A stretch of DNA of 64,000 nucleotides from an uncultured Mucilaginibacter sp. Lineage in GTDB: Bacteria; Bacteroidota; Bacteroidia; Sphingobacteriales; Sphingobacteriaceae. Position numbers and translations under genes: made by a program. Below the pieces are notes generated by a model. That model did not search any database. It saw only the letters and a list, made by a program, of their open reading frames with translations, and was not told where the DNA came from. Location of the stretch: assembly GCA_903891475.1 (NCBI GenBank), contig CAITEP010000039.1:1-64000 (forward strand), in the 5' to 3' direction. Below are positions 27,555 through 36,132 of the stretch, piece after piece (the stretch's first letter is position 1; every line of letters starts with the position of its first letter).

Positions 27555-28910
27555 CTATTTCAAAAAATTGGCATACCAACGGCCGGATGATTTGATGACG
27601 CGTTGCTGGGTTTTAAAATCAATATATATCAAGCCAAATCGGGCATGGTAACCTTCGGCCCATTCAAAATTATCGGTTAGCGTCCATACAAAATAGCCAT
27701 TTACTTTATAGCCTTCGGTTTTTGCCTTTAATACCTGTTGTAAATTATCTTTCAAAAATTTTAGTCGTTTTTGGTCGTCAACAATACCATTGTTTAAACT
27801 ATCTTCAAAGGCACTACCATTCTCGGTAATGTAAATCTCTTTGATGTTTCCGTAAGCGTTAAATTTTTTTATCACCTCATATATAGCCGGTGGATATACT
27901 TCCCAGCGCATGGTGGTAAGTTCAACATCGCGTTTTTCGGCTTTTACCAGTTTAGCAAATACATATGGTGTAAAATACGAGCATTTAACAATTTCGCGGG
28001 TATAGTTCTGCAAACCAATAAAATCAAAGTCAAAGCGCATGTTTTCATCATCGCCAGGTTGTTTAATTTTTTCAATCCCTTTTAAAACGGGCACCTCCTG
28101 TACTGGGTAGCCTAGCCCTAAAATTGGTTCAATAAACAAACGGTTAATAAAGGCATCGGCTCGTTTCGCAGCGTTAATATCTCTTGTTTTATTAGAGTAA
28201 GGCTCAATATGCGAGCAGGAAAAGGTGGTGCCAATTTTAGCATCGGGTACTATAGCCCTGAGCTTTTTTGCTCCGGCAACCATACTTAATACCGCATGGT
28301 GCACCGCTTGCAAATAACTTTTTATACCAATGCGACCAGGGGCATGTATGCCAAAAAAGTAACCGGCTCCGGTAAATACGGCAGGTTCATTTATCACCAT
28401 CCAATTTTTTACCCTATCACCAAAGTTACTGGCGCAAACCTCAACAAAATAGGTAAACCAATTAACTATTTGCCGATTGGTCCAACCGCCTTTATCTTCA
28501 AAAACCTGTGGCAAATCCCAATGGTATATGGTAATCCAAGGTTCAATACCTTTTTCAAGGCAATAGTTAATTACATTATTATAAAATAAAATCCCCTGTT
28601 GGTTTACCTCGCCATCGCCATTAGGCAATACCCTGGTCCACGAAATAGAGAAACGGAAATTCGGAATATTGAGCTGGTGTATCAGGTCGATATCTTCCTT
28701 GTATCGATGATAGAAATCGCAAGCGATATCGGCATTGTCGCCATTTAAAATTTTGCCCTTCTTTTTGGTAAAGGCATCCCAAATAGATACGCCTTTGCCA
28801 TCCAAATTGGCGGCACCCTCCATTTGAAAGGCAGCGGTTGATACTCCCCAAATAAAATGATCGCCAAAAAGTTGTTTATGTAAATGCGGGTCTTGGTGGG
28901 CAGCTTCCAT
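27555..28910 (-). CDS. bglA: GH1 beta-glucosidase
   Basis: Retaining beta-glycosidase of family 1 (TIM barrel), hydrolysing cellobiose or other beta-glucosides, cytoplasmic as there is no signal peptide. FIWGVSTAAFQMEGA (19-33) is the N-terminal signature. The acid/base is Glu175 in INEPA, and the nucleophile is Glu363 in YITENGSA. WTLTDNFEWAEGY closes the active site. Length of 451 aa is typical. It is monocistronic. Confidence 0.93.
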   Translation of the reverse strand: MEAAHQDPHLHKQLFGDHFIWGVSTAAFQMEGAANLDGKGVSIWDAFTKKKGKILNGDNADIACDFYHRYKEDIDLIHQLNIPNFRFSISWTRVLPNGDGEVNQQGILFYNNVINYCLEKGIEPWITIYHWDLPQVFEDKGGWTNRQIVNWFTYFVEVCASNFGDRVKNWMVINEPAVFTGAGYFFGIHAPGRIGIKSYLQAVHHAVLSMVAGAKKLRAIVPDAKIGTTFSCSHIEPYSNKTRDINAAKRADAFINRLFIEPILGLGYPVQEVPVLKGIEKIKQPGDDENMRFDFDFIGLQNYTREIVKCSYFTPYVFAKLVKAEKRDVELTTMRWEVYPPAIYEVIKKFNAYGNIKEIYITENGSAFEDSLNNGIVDDQKRLKFLKDNLQQVLKAKTEGYKVNGYFVWTLTDNFEWAEGYHARFGLIYIDFKTQQRVIKSSGRWYANFLK

Positions 28911-29204
28911 TAAATAGCATCATGAAAATAAAAAGCCCAAATTGTTAAATACAATTAAGATAAAAAAATTTAATGCAAATTAATGCTAGTGGATAAAGGA
29001 AGATTTAAAAGTGCTTAAAATTACACGCCCTTTCAATAAGCGTATAAAATTTGCAATTTTGATGAATAATTTCATTTTCTATATTTTGATTATTCAAATT
29101 TAATTAAAAAAATTAGCATAAATAAATGATTCACATCATTTTATTATTAAGTTTTTAACAAGTAAATGTGATTTTTATTAATATTTCAATAACATAAAGT
29201 TAAC

Positions 29205-29675
29205 ATGATGGTAAAATACTTTGAGCAAATGTTTGGTTACGATTTAAGTAGCACCCTAAATTTGTTGCAAATAGTTGAAAGCAACCCGGCTCCCGAAAAG
29301 CCTTTACAACTTTTGTCGCATATGTTGGCGGCACAACAAGTTTGGTTGAATAGGGTACAAGGTTTACCGATGGGTAGTATTGTTTTATGGCCAGCATTAG
29401 GAAGCAAACACCCCGATTTAAAAAACGTGTTGAGCGCAAGCAATTTGGCATGGATAAAGCATTTGGCAACGCTTACCGAAACAGATTTGGAAAATACCAT
29501 TATATATCAAAATGCCCTTGGCGAAACCTTTAATAACCGCTTGATGGACATAATTACCCAGGTATTGAACCACGGCACCCACCACCGGGCGCAAATTGGT
29601 CAGTTATTAAAAGCCCAGGGGATTGAAAAACTGCCTATAACCGATTACATATTTTATGTAAGGAATTTAAATTGA
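29205..29675 (+). CDS. DinB-family protein
   Basis: A 156-aa four-helix-bundle protein of the DinB/YfiT metal-binding superfamily. LLSHMLAAQQVWLNRV (about 36-51) supplies the first histidine and NHGTHHRAQIGQLL (about 124-137) supplies the other two. In relatives, members act as metal-dependent thiol transferases or are damage-inducible with unknown activity. The start of the following lipoprotein gene is 53 nt downstream, so co-transcription is possible. Confidence 0.8.
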   Translation: MMVKYFEQMFGYDLSSTLNLLQIVESNPAPEKPLQLLSHMLAAQQVWLNRVQGLPMGSIVLWPALGSKHPDLKNVLSASNLAWIKHLATLTETDLENTIIYQNALGETFNNRLMDIITQVLNHGTHHRAQIGQLLKAQGIEKLPITDYIFYVRNLN

Positions 29676-29728
29676 TAGGGTTTGTAAACGCTATATTTAC
29701 AATATTTGCAAAAAAAATTATATCCATC

Positions 29729-30142
29729 ATGAAACTACTTATAACAGCCTTTTTACTCGTGCTACTTTTTTTCGGATGTTCAGAAAAAAAGGCTCCCGAT
29801 AAGGATCAGGAAAAAGCATTGCTTGATGAAGTAATTAAGGTACATGATGAGGTGATGGGTGCCGATGAGCACTTAATGAAAAATAAAATGTTGTTGGATA
29901 GTTTGGCGAAAGCATCAGTTAATGTTGATTCCGCGAAAGCGTATTCAACCCAATTAACCTTAGCCGATAGTGCCATGAGTACTTGGATGCATAAATTTGA
30001 CGTGGAAAACACTGGAAAAACGCACGAGCAAATTATGACTTATCTGGATGCGCAGAAAAAAGAAATAAGCAAGGTAAAGGTTCAAATTAATACCGCTCTG
30101 AGTGCTTCTGATACTTATTTGAAAAAGGTTAAATCAAAATGA
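29729..30142 (+). CDS. Small helical lipoprotein upstream of SCO
   Basis: A 137-aa lipoprotein from ATG 29729 (the upstream TTG at 29672 adds 19 residues and is disfavoured). LLFFGC is the lipobox. The rest is charged and helical (coiled-coil-like: KALLDEVIKVHDEVMG...). It overlaps the SCO gene by four bases. A related small lipoprotein is often placed before SCO genes in Bacteroidota; its role in copper or cytochrome oxidase assembly is inferred only from this context. Confidence 0.6.
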   Translation: MKLLITAFLLVLLFFGCSEKKAPDKDQEKALLDEVIKVHDEVMGADEHLMKNKMLLDSLAKASVNVDSAKAYSTQLTLADSAMSTWMHKFDVENTGKTHEQIMTYLDAQKKEISKVKVQINTALSASDTYLKKVKSK

Positions 30143-30795
30143 AAAAACTTAGTTTAGGTAAATACGGTATTTTATTATTGGTTTTAATTTCCGCATGCAA
30201 GTTTAATGGTAACAGGGTGCTACCGATTTTGGGCGAAAGAAGTACGGTTACCCGGGTTGTTGATGGCAAAACCAGCATCGATACGATATATAAAACTATC
30301 CCCGCCTTTAAATACATTAACCAATATGGCGATAGCATCAGCAATAAAAATCTGGATGGCAATATTTACGTAGCCGATTTCTTTTTTACTACTTGTCCGT
30401 CTATTTGTCCGGTTATGGCTCGTAATATGTTAAATGTTTATAATACCTATAAATCGGCTGGAGATGTGAAGATACTATCGTACACCATTGACCCACAGCA
30501 TGATAGTGTGCCTATTTTAAAAAAATATGCCGATAAACTAAATGTTGCCGGTAATATGTGGTGGTTTTTGCAAGGCCATAAAGACCAAACTTATCTGCTA
30601 GGCAAAAGTTATTTGGTATCGATAGCGGAAAAAAATCCGGCTGGGGAGTATATACACGATGGTTATTTTATTTTGGTGGATAAGCAGAAAAGAATTCGCG
30701 GAATGTATATGGGTACCAAAGCCGAAGAAGTAGCCAAGCTAATAGAGGATATTAAATACCTTAAGGCCGAATATGATACCCCCGCCGCCAAATGA
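30139..30795 (+). CDS. SCO1/SenC-family copper chaperone lipoprotein
   Basis: Thioredoxin-fold copper chaperone for the CuA site of cytochrome c oxidase. It has a lipobox (LISAC, Cys20). The metal site is CPSIC (Cys86, Cys90) with His173 in YIHDGYF. It is anchored outside the inner membrane or in the outer membrane. The gene overlaps both neighbours by four bases, giving a tightly coupled trio with a small lipoprotein and a cytochrome c. Confidence 0.92.
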   Translation: MKKLSLGKYGILLLVLISACKFNGNRVLPILGERSTVTRVVDGKTSIDTIYKTIPAFKYINQYGDSISNKNLDGNIYVADFFFTTCPSICPVMARNMLNVYNTYKSAGDVKILSYTIDPQHDSVPILKKYADKLNVAGNMWWFLQGHKDQTYLLGKSYLVSIAEKNPAGEYIHDGYFILVDKQKRIRGMYMGTKAEEVAKLIEDIKYLKAEYDTPAAK

Positions 30796-31208
30796 AATTT
30801 AAAATAATATTGTTTTTAGGCTTGGTGATGTTAGCTATCATTTCGGCTTGTCAAAGTGAAAGTCAGTTAGAATTTGCGCGCTATTATTCTGCCGGAAGTT
30901 TAGTTTACCAAACCAAATGCCAAAATTGCCATGGTAAAAATGGGGAGGGATTATTATCCATGATTCCACCACTTACCGATACCGCCTATCTAAAAAATAA
31001 CAGAAAGATGTTAGCCTGTTTGGTGCTAAATGGGTTAAGGGGTAAGTATGTTTTGGTGGGCAAACCATTTGAAGGTAATATGCCTCCTAGCGGATTAAAT
31101 CAGGTTGATATTGCCAATGTACTTACTTTTGTAGGCAATTCGTTCGGTAATAAAATGGGCACCATAAGTATAGAAGAAGTTGGGAATAATTTAAGTAATT
31201 GCAAGTAG
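30792..31208 (+). CDS. Monohaem cytochrome c lipoprotein
   Basis: A 138-aa class I cytochrome c. It has a lipobox (IISAC, Cys20) and a haem-binding CQNCH (43-47). A distal methionine is expected in EGNMPPSG. It is tethered in the periplasm or outer membrane and would carry electrons near the oxidase served by SCO. It overlaps the SCO gene by four bases and is the last gene of the operon. Confidence 0.9.
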   Translation: MKFKIILFLGLVMLAIISACQSESQLEFARYYSAGSLVYQTKCQNCHGKNGEGLLSMIPPLTDTAYLKNNRKMLACLVLNGLRGKYVLVGKPFEGNMPPSGLNQVDIANVLTFVGNSFGNKMGTISIEEVGNNLSNCK

Positions 31209-31225
31209 GTGGGAATATCTAAAAA

Positions 31226-31442
31226 TGTCTGAATCAGGATTTACAGGATTATAGAATTTTCAGGATTATTTTTTTGTAAATTTATTTGAGGGCAAAACAT
31301 AATTACTCGTACTAGCCATTTTTCTATAATTTCAATACTAGCTACTAAAGAATTCCGAAATGGAAAATCCGACTTCCGAAATAATTTTGTCTGAATCAGG
31401 ATTTACAGTCCCGATAGCTATCGGGATTAGAATTTAAAGGAT
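31226..31442. repeat. Pair of GTCTGAATCAGGATTTACAG repeats, one carrying a palindrome
   Basis: The unit TGTCTGAATCAGGATTTACAG-like occurs at 31227 and 31389, each followed by an A/T-rich ATAGAATTT... tail. In the second copy an exact 18-nt palindrome (TCCCGATAGCTATCGGGA, 31409-31426) is inserted where the first has GATT-ATA. Such palindromes recur in related genomes. 31209-31536 holds no gene. Confidence 0.55.
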
Positions 31443-31525
31443 TAAACAAAATTACGCATACTAATTACTCGATACTAAATACTAGCTACTCACTTTAAAA
31501 CTCCTCCATGAACCCTTAAATTTCC

Positions 31526-31533
31526 TATCTTTG
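31526..31533 (+). promoter_or_regulatory. -7 box of the rnpB promoter
   Basis: TATCTTTG matches TAnnTTTG and ends about four bases before the expected 5' end of RNase P RNA. No good TTTG at the -33 distance is seen, so this is a partial match. Confidence 0.5.
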
Positions 31534-31536
31534 GGG

Positions 31537-31940
31537 GCAAAACGTTCTATCGCTTCTTGCTTTTTGTGGGAAGAGGAAAGTCCGGGCAACACAGAGCATC
31601 CTGCTTCCTAACGGGAAGGCGCCATACAGCGGGCGACAGAAAGTGCCACAGAAAATAAACCGTCGGCTCGTAAGGGCAGATAAGGGTGAAAACGTGAGGT
31701 AAGAGCTCACGGCTTTTTCGGGCGACCGAAATCGCGGTAAACCTCAGGAGTTGAAAAACCAAATAGGTTCTGAAAGTGGAGCTGCTCGCTCCCGTTTAAT
31801 ACCTTCTCAGTGTTAACGTCAGAATGGGTAGGTTGTTTGAACCTATTAGCAATGATAGGGCTAGATTAATGATAGAAGCCATTTGTAATGATTATATCGA
31901 AACAAAAGGTACAGGACCCGGCTTACAGATTTGCCGCTGC
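31537..31940 (+). ncRNA. rnpB: RNase P RNA
   Basis: Catalytic RNA of ribonuclease P, which removes 5' leaders of pre-tRNA. The universal core is visible: GAGGAAAGTCCGGGC at 31573-31587 and ACAGGACCCGGCTTAC at 31911-31926, which pair as P4. GGCAAA near the 5' end pairs with TTTGCC near the 3' end as P1. The length of about 400 nt fits bacterial type A. Ends are approximate: the 5' end is inferred from the promoter box and the 3' end from P1. A terminator follows at once. Antisense open frames here are artefacts of the RNA. Confidence 0.93.
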
Positions 31941-31942
31941 AT

Positions 31943-31983
31943 AAACAACCCCTTTGGTAAAACGGAGGGGTTGTTTGTTTTTT
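31943..31983 (+). terminator. Terminator of rnpB
   Basis: AAACAACCCCT (31943-31953) pairs perfectly with AGGGGTTGTTT (31966-31976), followed by GTTTTTT. Confidence 0.85.
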
Positions 31984-32220
31984 AGTACAGTTTTGAACCA
32001 TATTGTTATACTTTAAAGCAATTATATGCTAAAAAAAAGACACCAAGTTCTTAATAAGAAAAAATGCGCACAAAAGGAGCTTGATATCAAATAAAAATGT
32101 ATATTTTTTAGTACACAATAAGCAATATGTGTATGTTAGAAGGCAATTAAATTACAATATGTTCATTTTTTAGTACAAATAAAGCAAAATATATATATTA
32201 AAAGGAAATTATACCACCAA
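31978..32220. repeat. Imperfect ~62-bp repeats upstream of the sigma-54 regulator
   Basis: TTTTTTAGTACA occurs at 31978-31989, 32104-32115 and 32166-32177, the last two 62 nt apart. Each is followed by AT-rich sequence with AAAGCAA/TAAGCAA and AAGGCAATTA-like elements in the same order. The first copy starts in the rnpB terminator tail. The rest of 31984-32292 is AT-rich without a gene. Confidence 0.45.
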
Positions 32221-32292
32221 ATGGGCAGTTTATAAATATATAATGTATATATTTATTCAAATTTTGTATATCTACTAATTCTATATTCTACC

Positions 32293-33672
32293 ATGCCCAA
32301 AATTTTAATTATTGATAATGAACGGGCAATACGCAACACCCTACGCGAAGTGCTGGAGTATGAGGGGTATCAGATTGATGACGTTGACAATGGTACCGAT
32401 GCCCTGGCTTTAATAGGCAAAAACGACTATAGCCTAGTTTTGTGCGATGTAAAAATAAACCAGATGGAAGGTATTGAAATACTAACCGAAGGTTTAAAGA
32501 TTGTACCCGATTTGCCTTTTGTAATGATACCTGCCCATGGTACCGTTGAAATGGCGGTTGAAGCCAGTAAAAAAGGCGCGTTCGATTTTATTACCAAACC
32601 ACTCGATTTAAATAAATTACTGATTACCGTTAGGAATGCCGTTGAAAAACGGAAACTTTTAAATGAAACAAAAGTTTTAAAGCTCAAGGTAGCGAAGGTA
32701 AGGGAAATTTTAGGCGAATCGGAAGCGATTATAAAAATTAAGGAAACAATTGATAAAGTGGCCCCTACCGATGCCCGTGTTTTAATAACCGGAGCCAATG
32801 GATGTGGTAAAGAACTGGTGGCACGGTGGTTATACGAAAAATCAGGTCGTAACAAACAACCATTGGTAGAGGTAAACTGCGCTGCCATACCATCCGAATT
32901 GATTGAGAGCGAGCTGTTTGGTCATGAAAAAGGTTCGTTTACCTCTGCCATCAGGCAGCATATCGGCAAGTTTGAAGCGGCCAATGGAGGCACCTTGTTT
33001 TTGGACGAGATTGGCGACATGAGCCAATCAACCCAGGCCAAAGTATTACGCGTTTTGCAAGAGAATAAAATTACCCGTGTAGGAAGCGAAAAGGAAATCA
33101 GTATTGATGTAAGGCTAATTGCCGCCACCAATAAAGATTTATTTAAGGAGATTGAAGAAGGTAAATTCAGGATGGATTTGTACCATCGCTTAAGCGTTAT
33201 TTTAATACACGTTCCCTCATTATCCGAACGAAGGAGCGATATCCCCTTACTGGTGCATAGCTTTTTAAAGGAAATTTGCTACGACTATGGTATGCCCGAG
33301 AAGAAAATAAGCAAATCGGCTTTAGAGGCTCTTAAAAACCAACCTTGGACAGGCAATGTGCGCGAGTTAAGAAACATGGTAGAGCGACTTATTATTTTGA
33401 GCGATGGCGTAATTACCGAAGCCAATGTCGCTACTTTTGCTAACCCTACATCTACAGCTACCCAAACCGATGGAGACCACCATCAAAAAATTGATTATAA
33501 CCAGTTTACTAACTTTCAGGATTACAAAGATTTTATGGAAAGGGAGTTTATTAAATTTAAGTTGGTAAAAAATAATTGGAACGTATCAAAAACTGCCGAG
33601 GAAATTGAAATTCAACGGAGCCATTTATACAGTAAAATTGAGAAGTTTGGCCTAGTTAGAAACGAGCAGTAA
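32293..33672 (+). CDS. Sigma-54-dependent response regulator (NtrC family)
   Basis: Activates RNA polymerase-sigma-54. The receiver domain (1-120) has phospho-acceptor Asp52 and Lys102. The AAA+ domain (about 140-370) has Walker A GANGCGKE (167-174), the sigma-54 contact loop GSFTSA (214-219, a variant of GAFTGA) and Walker B LFLDEIGD. The Fis-type helix-turn-helix is at the C-terminus (NVSKTAEEIEIQRSHLYSKI). An oddity is that the receiver's conserved Ser/Thr, which switches on phosphorylation, is replaced by Pro80 (VMIPAHG). No histidine kinase is adjacent. Confidence 0.9.
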   Translation: MPKILIIDNERAIRNTLREVLEYEGYQIDDVDNGTDALALIGKNDYSLVLCDVKINQMEGIEILTEGLKIVPDLPFVMIPAHGTVEMAVEASKKGAFDFITKPLDLNKLLITVRNAVEKRKLLNETKVLKLKVAKVREILGESEAIIKIKETIDKVAPTDARVLITGANGCGKELVARWLYEKSGRNKQPLVEVNCAAIPSELIESELFGHEKGSFTSAIRQHIGKFEAANGGTLFLDEIGDMSQSTQAKVLRVLQENKITRVGSEKEISIDVRLIAATNKDLFKEIEEGKFRMDLYHRLSVILIHVPSLSERRSDIPLLVHSFLKEICYDYGMPEKKISKSALEALKNQPWTGNVRELRNMVERLIILSDGVITEANVATFANPTSTATQTDGDHHQKIDYNQFTNFQDYKDFMEREFIKFKLVKNNWNVSKTAEEIEIQRSHLYSKIEKFGLVRNEQ

Positions 33673-33840
33673 TTTTGCAAAATTAGTCTATTTAATATTT
33701 GGCTTTTAAATTAGGTAAGATTGCCGCCACAAATACTATATTTTCATAAGTTGGGGGTAAAGCAAATTAAAATTAAACATAGCAATTCAATCCTAAATAA
33801 AATCTGATTCAAATTTAGGCGTATATTATTTTTTAGGTAA

Positions 33841-34311
33841 TTATTTAAAAGGTACTACCAATACTGGAATTTCGGAATGCCTGATTACATGTTCAGAAAC
33901 GCTGCCCATCAAAAAGCGGTCGAGCCCGGTGCGGCTATGTGTTCCAATTACAATTAAATCGGCTCCAAATTCTTTACCGCATTTAATAATACCATCCACC
34001 GTAGCACCAAATTCATTGAAATGCGTTACCTCCAAACCAACCCCCAATTTTTGTATGGTTTGATTAATTATATCCTCCGACCTATTTTTTTGAATATCCA
34101 ATAACTCCACACTTTCCAATGCTGTTCCTTCAACCGGGAAGCCCATAATAGGGTCGGCAGTTGATGAAATTGGGGGAAGCATTGCTGGTTCTACAATATT
34201 TACCAAACCCACTTTGGCGTCAAATTTACGTGCTATATCAAAGCCATAAGCGGCGGCATGCTCAGCGATGTTCGAATCGTCTATAGCGATTAAAATTTTT
34301 GTGATTTTCAT
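33841..34311 (-). CDS. Universal stress protein, UspA family
   Basis: A 156-aa single Usp domain from ATG 34311 (the ATG six codons upstream is less likely). ILIAIDDSNIAEHAAAYGF opens the fold, and GTHSRTGLDRFLMGSVSEHVIRHSEIPVLVV is the ATP-binding type C-terminal motif (G-2X-G-9X-G-S/T). Usually dimeric, induced in stress or stationary phase; the target is unknown. It is monocistronic. Confidence 0.88.
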   Translation of the reverse strand: MKITKILIAIDDSNIAEHAAAYGFDIARKFDAKVGLVNIVEPAMLPPISSTADPIMGFPVEGTALESVELLDIQKNRSEDIINQTIQKLGVGLEVTHFNEFGATVDGIIKCGKEFGADLIVIGTHSRTGLDRFLMGSVSEHVIRHSEIPVLVVPFK

Positions 34312-34644
34312 GATGATTATTTTTATCATATAAAGATAAGAACAACCAGAAGTGAAATTGGTTTACAAATGTTAAATTTATTTATATGTAATGAGTCTTA
34401 ATCTTTGTAAAAACGCATAGAAGGTTTAAGAACTTACAAAACTCAAAAGCATATTAGCCGGAAATTAAAAAAAGTATTTAAATTAAAATATTCCATCTCT
34501 TTACCTATAGATTACCGGCAGTCGATAATATTATTTATTTTATAAGTAGTTATTTTTATTGCTTAAATTTTATCTTTGGTGATTATACATGGCAAAATAT
34601 AAGTCATACAATATTTTTACCATTAATTTACGTAAACCCCGTTG
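34312..34644. other. Intergenic spacer
   Basis: 333 bp between divergent uspA and hydrolase genes. TATCTTTG at 34571-34578 could be a -7 box for the hydrolase, but no TTTG lies at the right distance. I see nothing else in it. Confidence 0.5.
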
Positions 34645-35514
34645 ATGCTATTTAAATATCGTTTTTATATAATTCCATTATTTTTAATTTCGCTTAGTTG
34701 TAACTGGAAAAACAAAATCCCTTTTGGTTTTAAGAACTACGGTGAAAATATTTTCACTGGTAAATACATAAACACGCGTGGGTTTAAAATGTATTACGAA
34801 ACCTATGGAGAAGGCGAACCTGTTTTAATTATCCATGGAAATGGAGGTTCTATAAAAAGCTTCGTTTATCAGATACCTTTTTTTTCTAAGAATTATAAAG
34901 TGATAGTTGCTGATAGTAGGGCCCAAGGCAAATCGATTGATTCAAAAGATTCATTGAGCTATGAAATGATGGCAGATGATTTCAATGCCTTACTCGATAC
35001 CTTAAAAATTAAACAATGCAATGTAATTGGGTGGAGCGATGGCGGAATTAATGGCTTGCTACTTGCCATTCGCCATCCCGAAAAGGTTAAAAAACTAGCC
35101 ATAACAGGTACCAATATATCTCCGGATAGCAGCGCTATTGATCCTGCAATCTATAAAATGATACAAAAAAGTTATCTGGATTTAGTCTCTTCCAATTTGA
35201 TTAAAAAACATATCGACCCTAATTTTAAAAACAAATTAAAGTTATCAAGATTGGTTGCCTTGGAACCAAATATTCCGATTGCGCATTTAAAATCAGTTAA
35301 ATGCCCGACATTGGTTATTGGAGGCGACCATGATGTTATTCAAACCAAACATACCTTACTAATAGCCGAGGCTATTCCAAAATCATATTTATGGATACTC
35401 CCCAACTCGGGGCATTCAACCCCTTTGTTTTATAAAGATCAATTTAATAAAACTATAGGTACCTTTTTTAGTAATCCTTATAGAAAGATTGAAGGAACCG
35501 GAAGGTTTTATTAA
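34645..35514 (+). CDS. Alpha/beta-fold hydrolase, exported or lipid-anchored
   Basis: A 289-aa alpha/beta hydrolase from ATG 34645 (TTG 34642 is in frame). A hydrophobic N-terminus (YIIPLFLISLSC) gives a signal with a possible but non-ideal lipobox. VLIIHGNGGSIKSF is the oxyanion-hole strand, GWSDGGINGLLLA carries the nucleophile Ser, GGDHDVI the acid, and NSGHSTP the His. The substrate is unknown. It ends three bases from the convergent DUF4293 gene. Confidence 0.85.
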   Translation: MLFKYRFYIIPLFLISLSCNWKNKIPFGFKNYGENIFTGKYINTRGFKMYYETYGEGEPVLIIHGNGGSIKSFVYQIPFFSKNYKVIVADSRAQGKSIDSKDSLSYEMMADDFNALLDTLKIKQCNVIGWSDGGINGLLLAIRHPEKVKKLAITGTNISPDSSAIDPAIYKMIQKSYLDLVSSNLIKKHIDPNFKNKLKLSRLVALEPNIPIAHLKSVKCPTLVIGGDHDVIQTKHTLLIAEAIPKSYLWILPNSGHSTPLFYKDQFNKTIGTFFSNPYRKIEGTGRFY

Positions 35515-35517
35515 ATA

Positions 35518-35985
35518 CTATCGTAATCTATCAGCTGATTTTACCAGTTTTTCGTCTCTTTGTATTGCCTTTATAGCTAGAAGTATGAACACCAAGCTTA
35601 TTGATGAAAGAAGTAAGCCTATACCTCCATTTTGGGTATTGATAGTTGCATCACCCATAATGATTTTAACTACACGTGATAGCCAAAAAGAATAGGCTAT
35701 AACAATAACCATAGTTAAGTAACCTAAATAAATTTGTTGTTTACGGTTTTTGTATAAAAAAACAAGGGCAATTGGTAATATGGCAACAATGGCTGTAATT
35801 GCAGTTTCGGTTGTGAAAAATTGTGTATGCGCTTGTTTACCGTTAACGTCTTCATAAATGCCTGTAGCCATTACAGTAACTGGTCGGCCATTAAAGTAAA
35901 CATTGTGTACCAACGGGAACAAAAACAAGGCGAATAAGGCCAAACTGGCTATTAATAAATATATGGATTGGATACGTTGTAGCAT
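35518..35985 (-). CDS. DUF4293 membrane protein
   Basis: A 155-aa protein with four membrane helices (about 5-27, 62-80, 86-107, 122-142) and a short extracytoplasmic loop after helix 1. The opening MLQRIQSIYLLIASLAL and overall layout match DUF4293, a Bacteroidota family of unknown function. TATATTTG at 36005-36012 on the minus strand could be a -7 box. It is monocistronic and divergent from truA. Confidence 0.8.
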   Translation of the reverse strand: MLQRIQSIYLLIASLALFALFLFPLVHNVYFNGRPVTVMATGIYEDVNGKQAHTQFFTTETAITAIVAILPIALVFLYKNRKQQIYLGYLTMVIVIAYSFWLSRVVKIIMGDATINTQNGGIGLLLSSISLVFILLAIKAIQRDEKLVKSADRLR

Positions 35986-36120
35986 AATTTAAAATTTATT
36001 AACGCAAATATAGAATACTTTTAGCTATACTTTTTTTACCAAACTTAATAATGTATTTTTAATGGTAGCTAAATAAGCATAATAAAATCACAATTGCCTA
36101 AAACTTTGTACTAAGCTTGC

Positions 36121-36128
36121 TACCTTTG
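36121..36128 (+). promoter_or_regulatory. -7 box next to the truA start
   Basis: TACCTTTG fits TAnnTTTG and ends four bases before the GTG start. If used, the transcript would be leaderless. TTG/TTTG candidates upstream are at 24 and 12 nt, neither at the usual 19-21. Confidence 0.35.
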
Positions 36129-36132
36129 TTAT

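Noticed and set aside
31525..31762. Two minus-strand frames of 61 and 71 aa
   Set aside because: They lie wholly on the RNase P RNA, whose conserved core and terminator explain the sequence.
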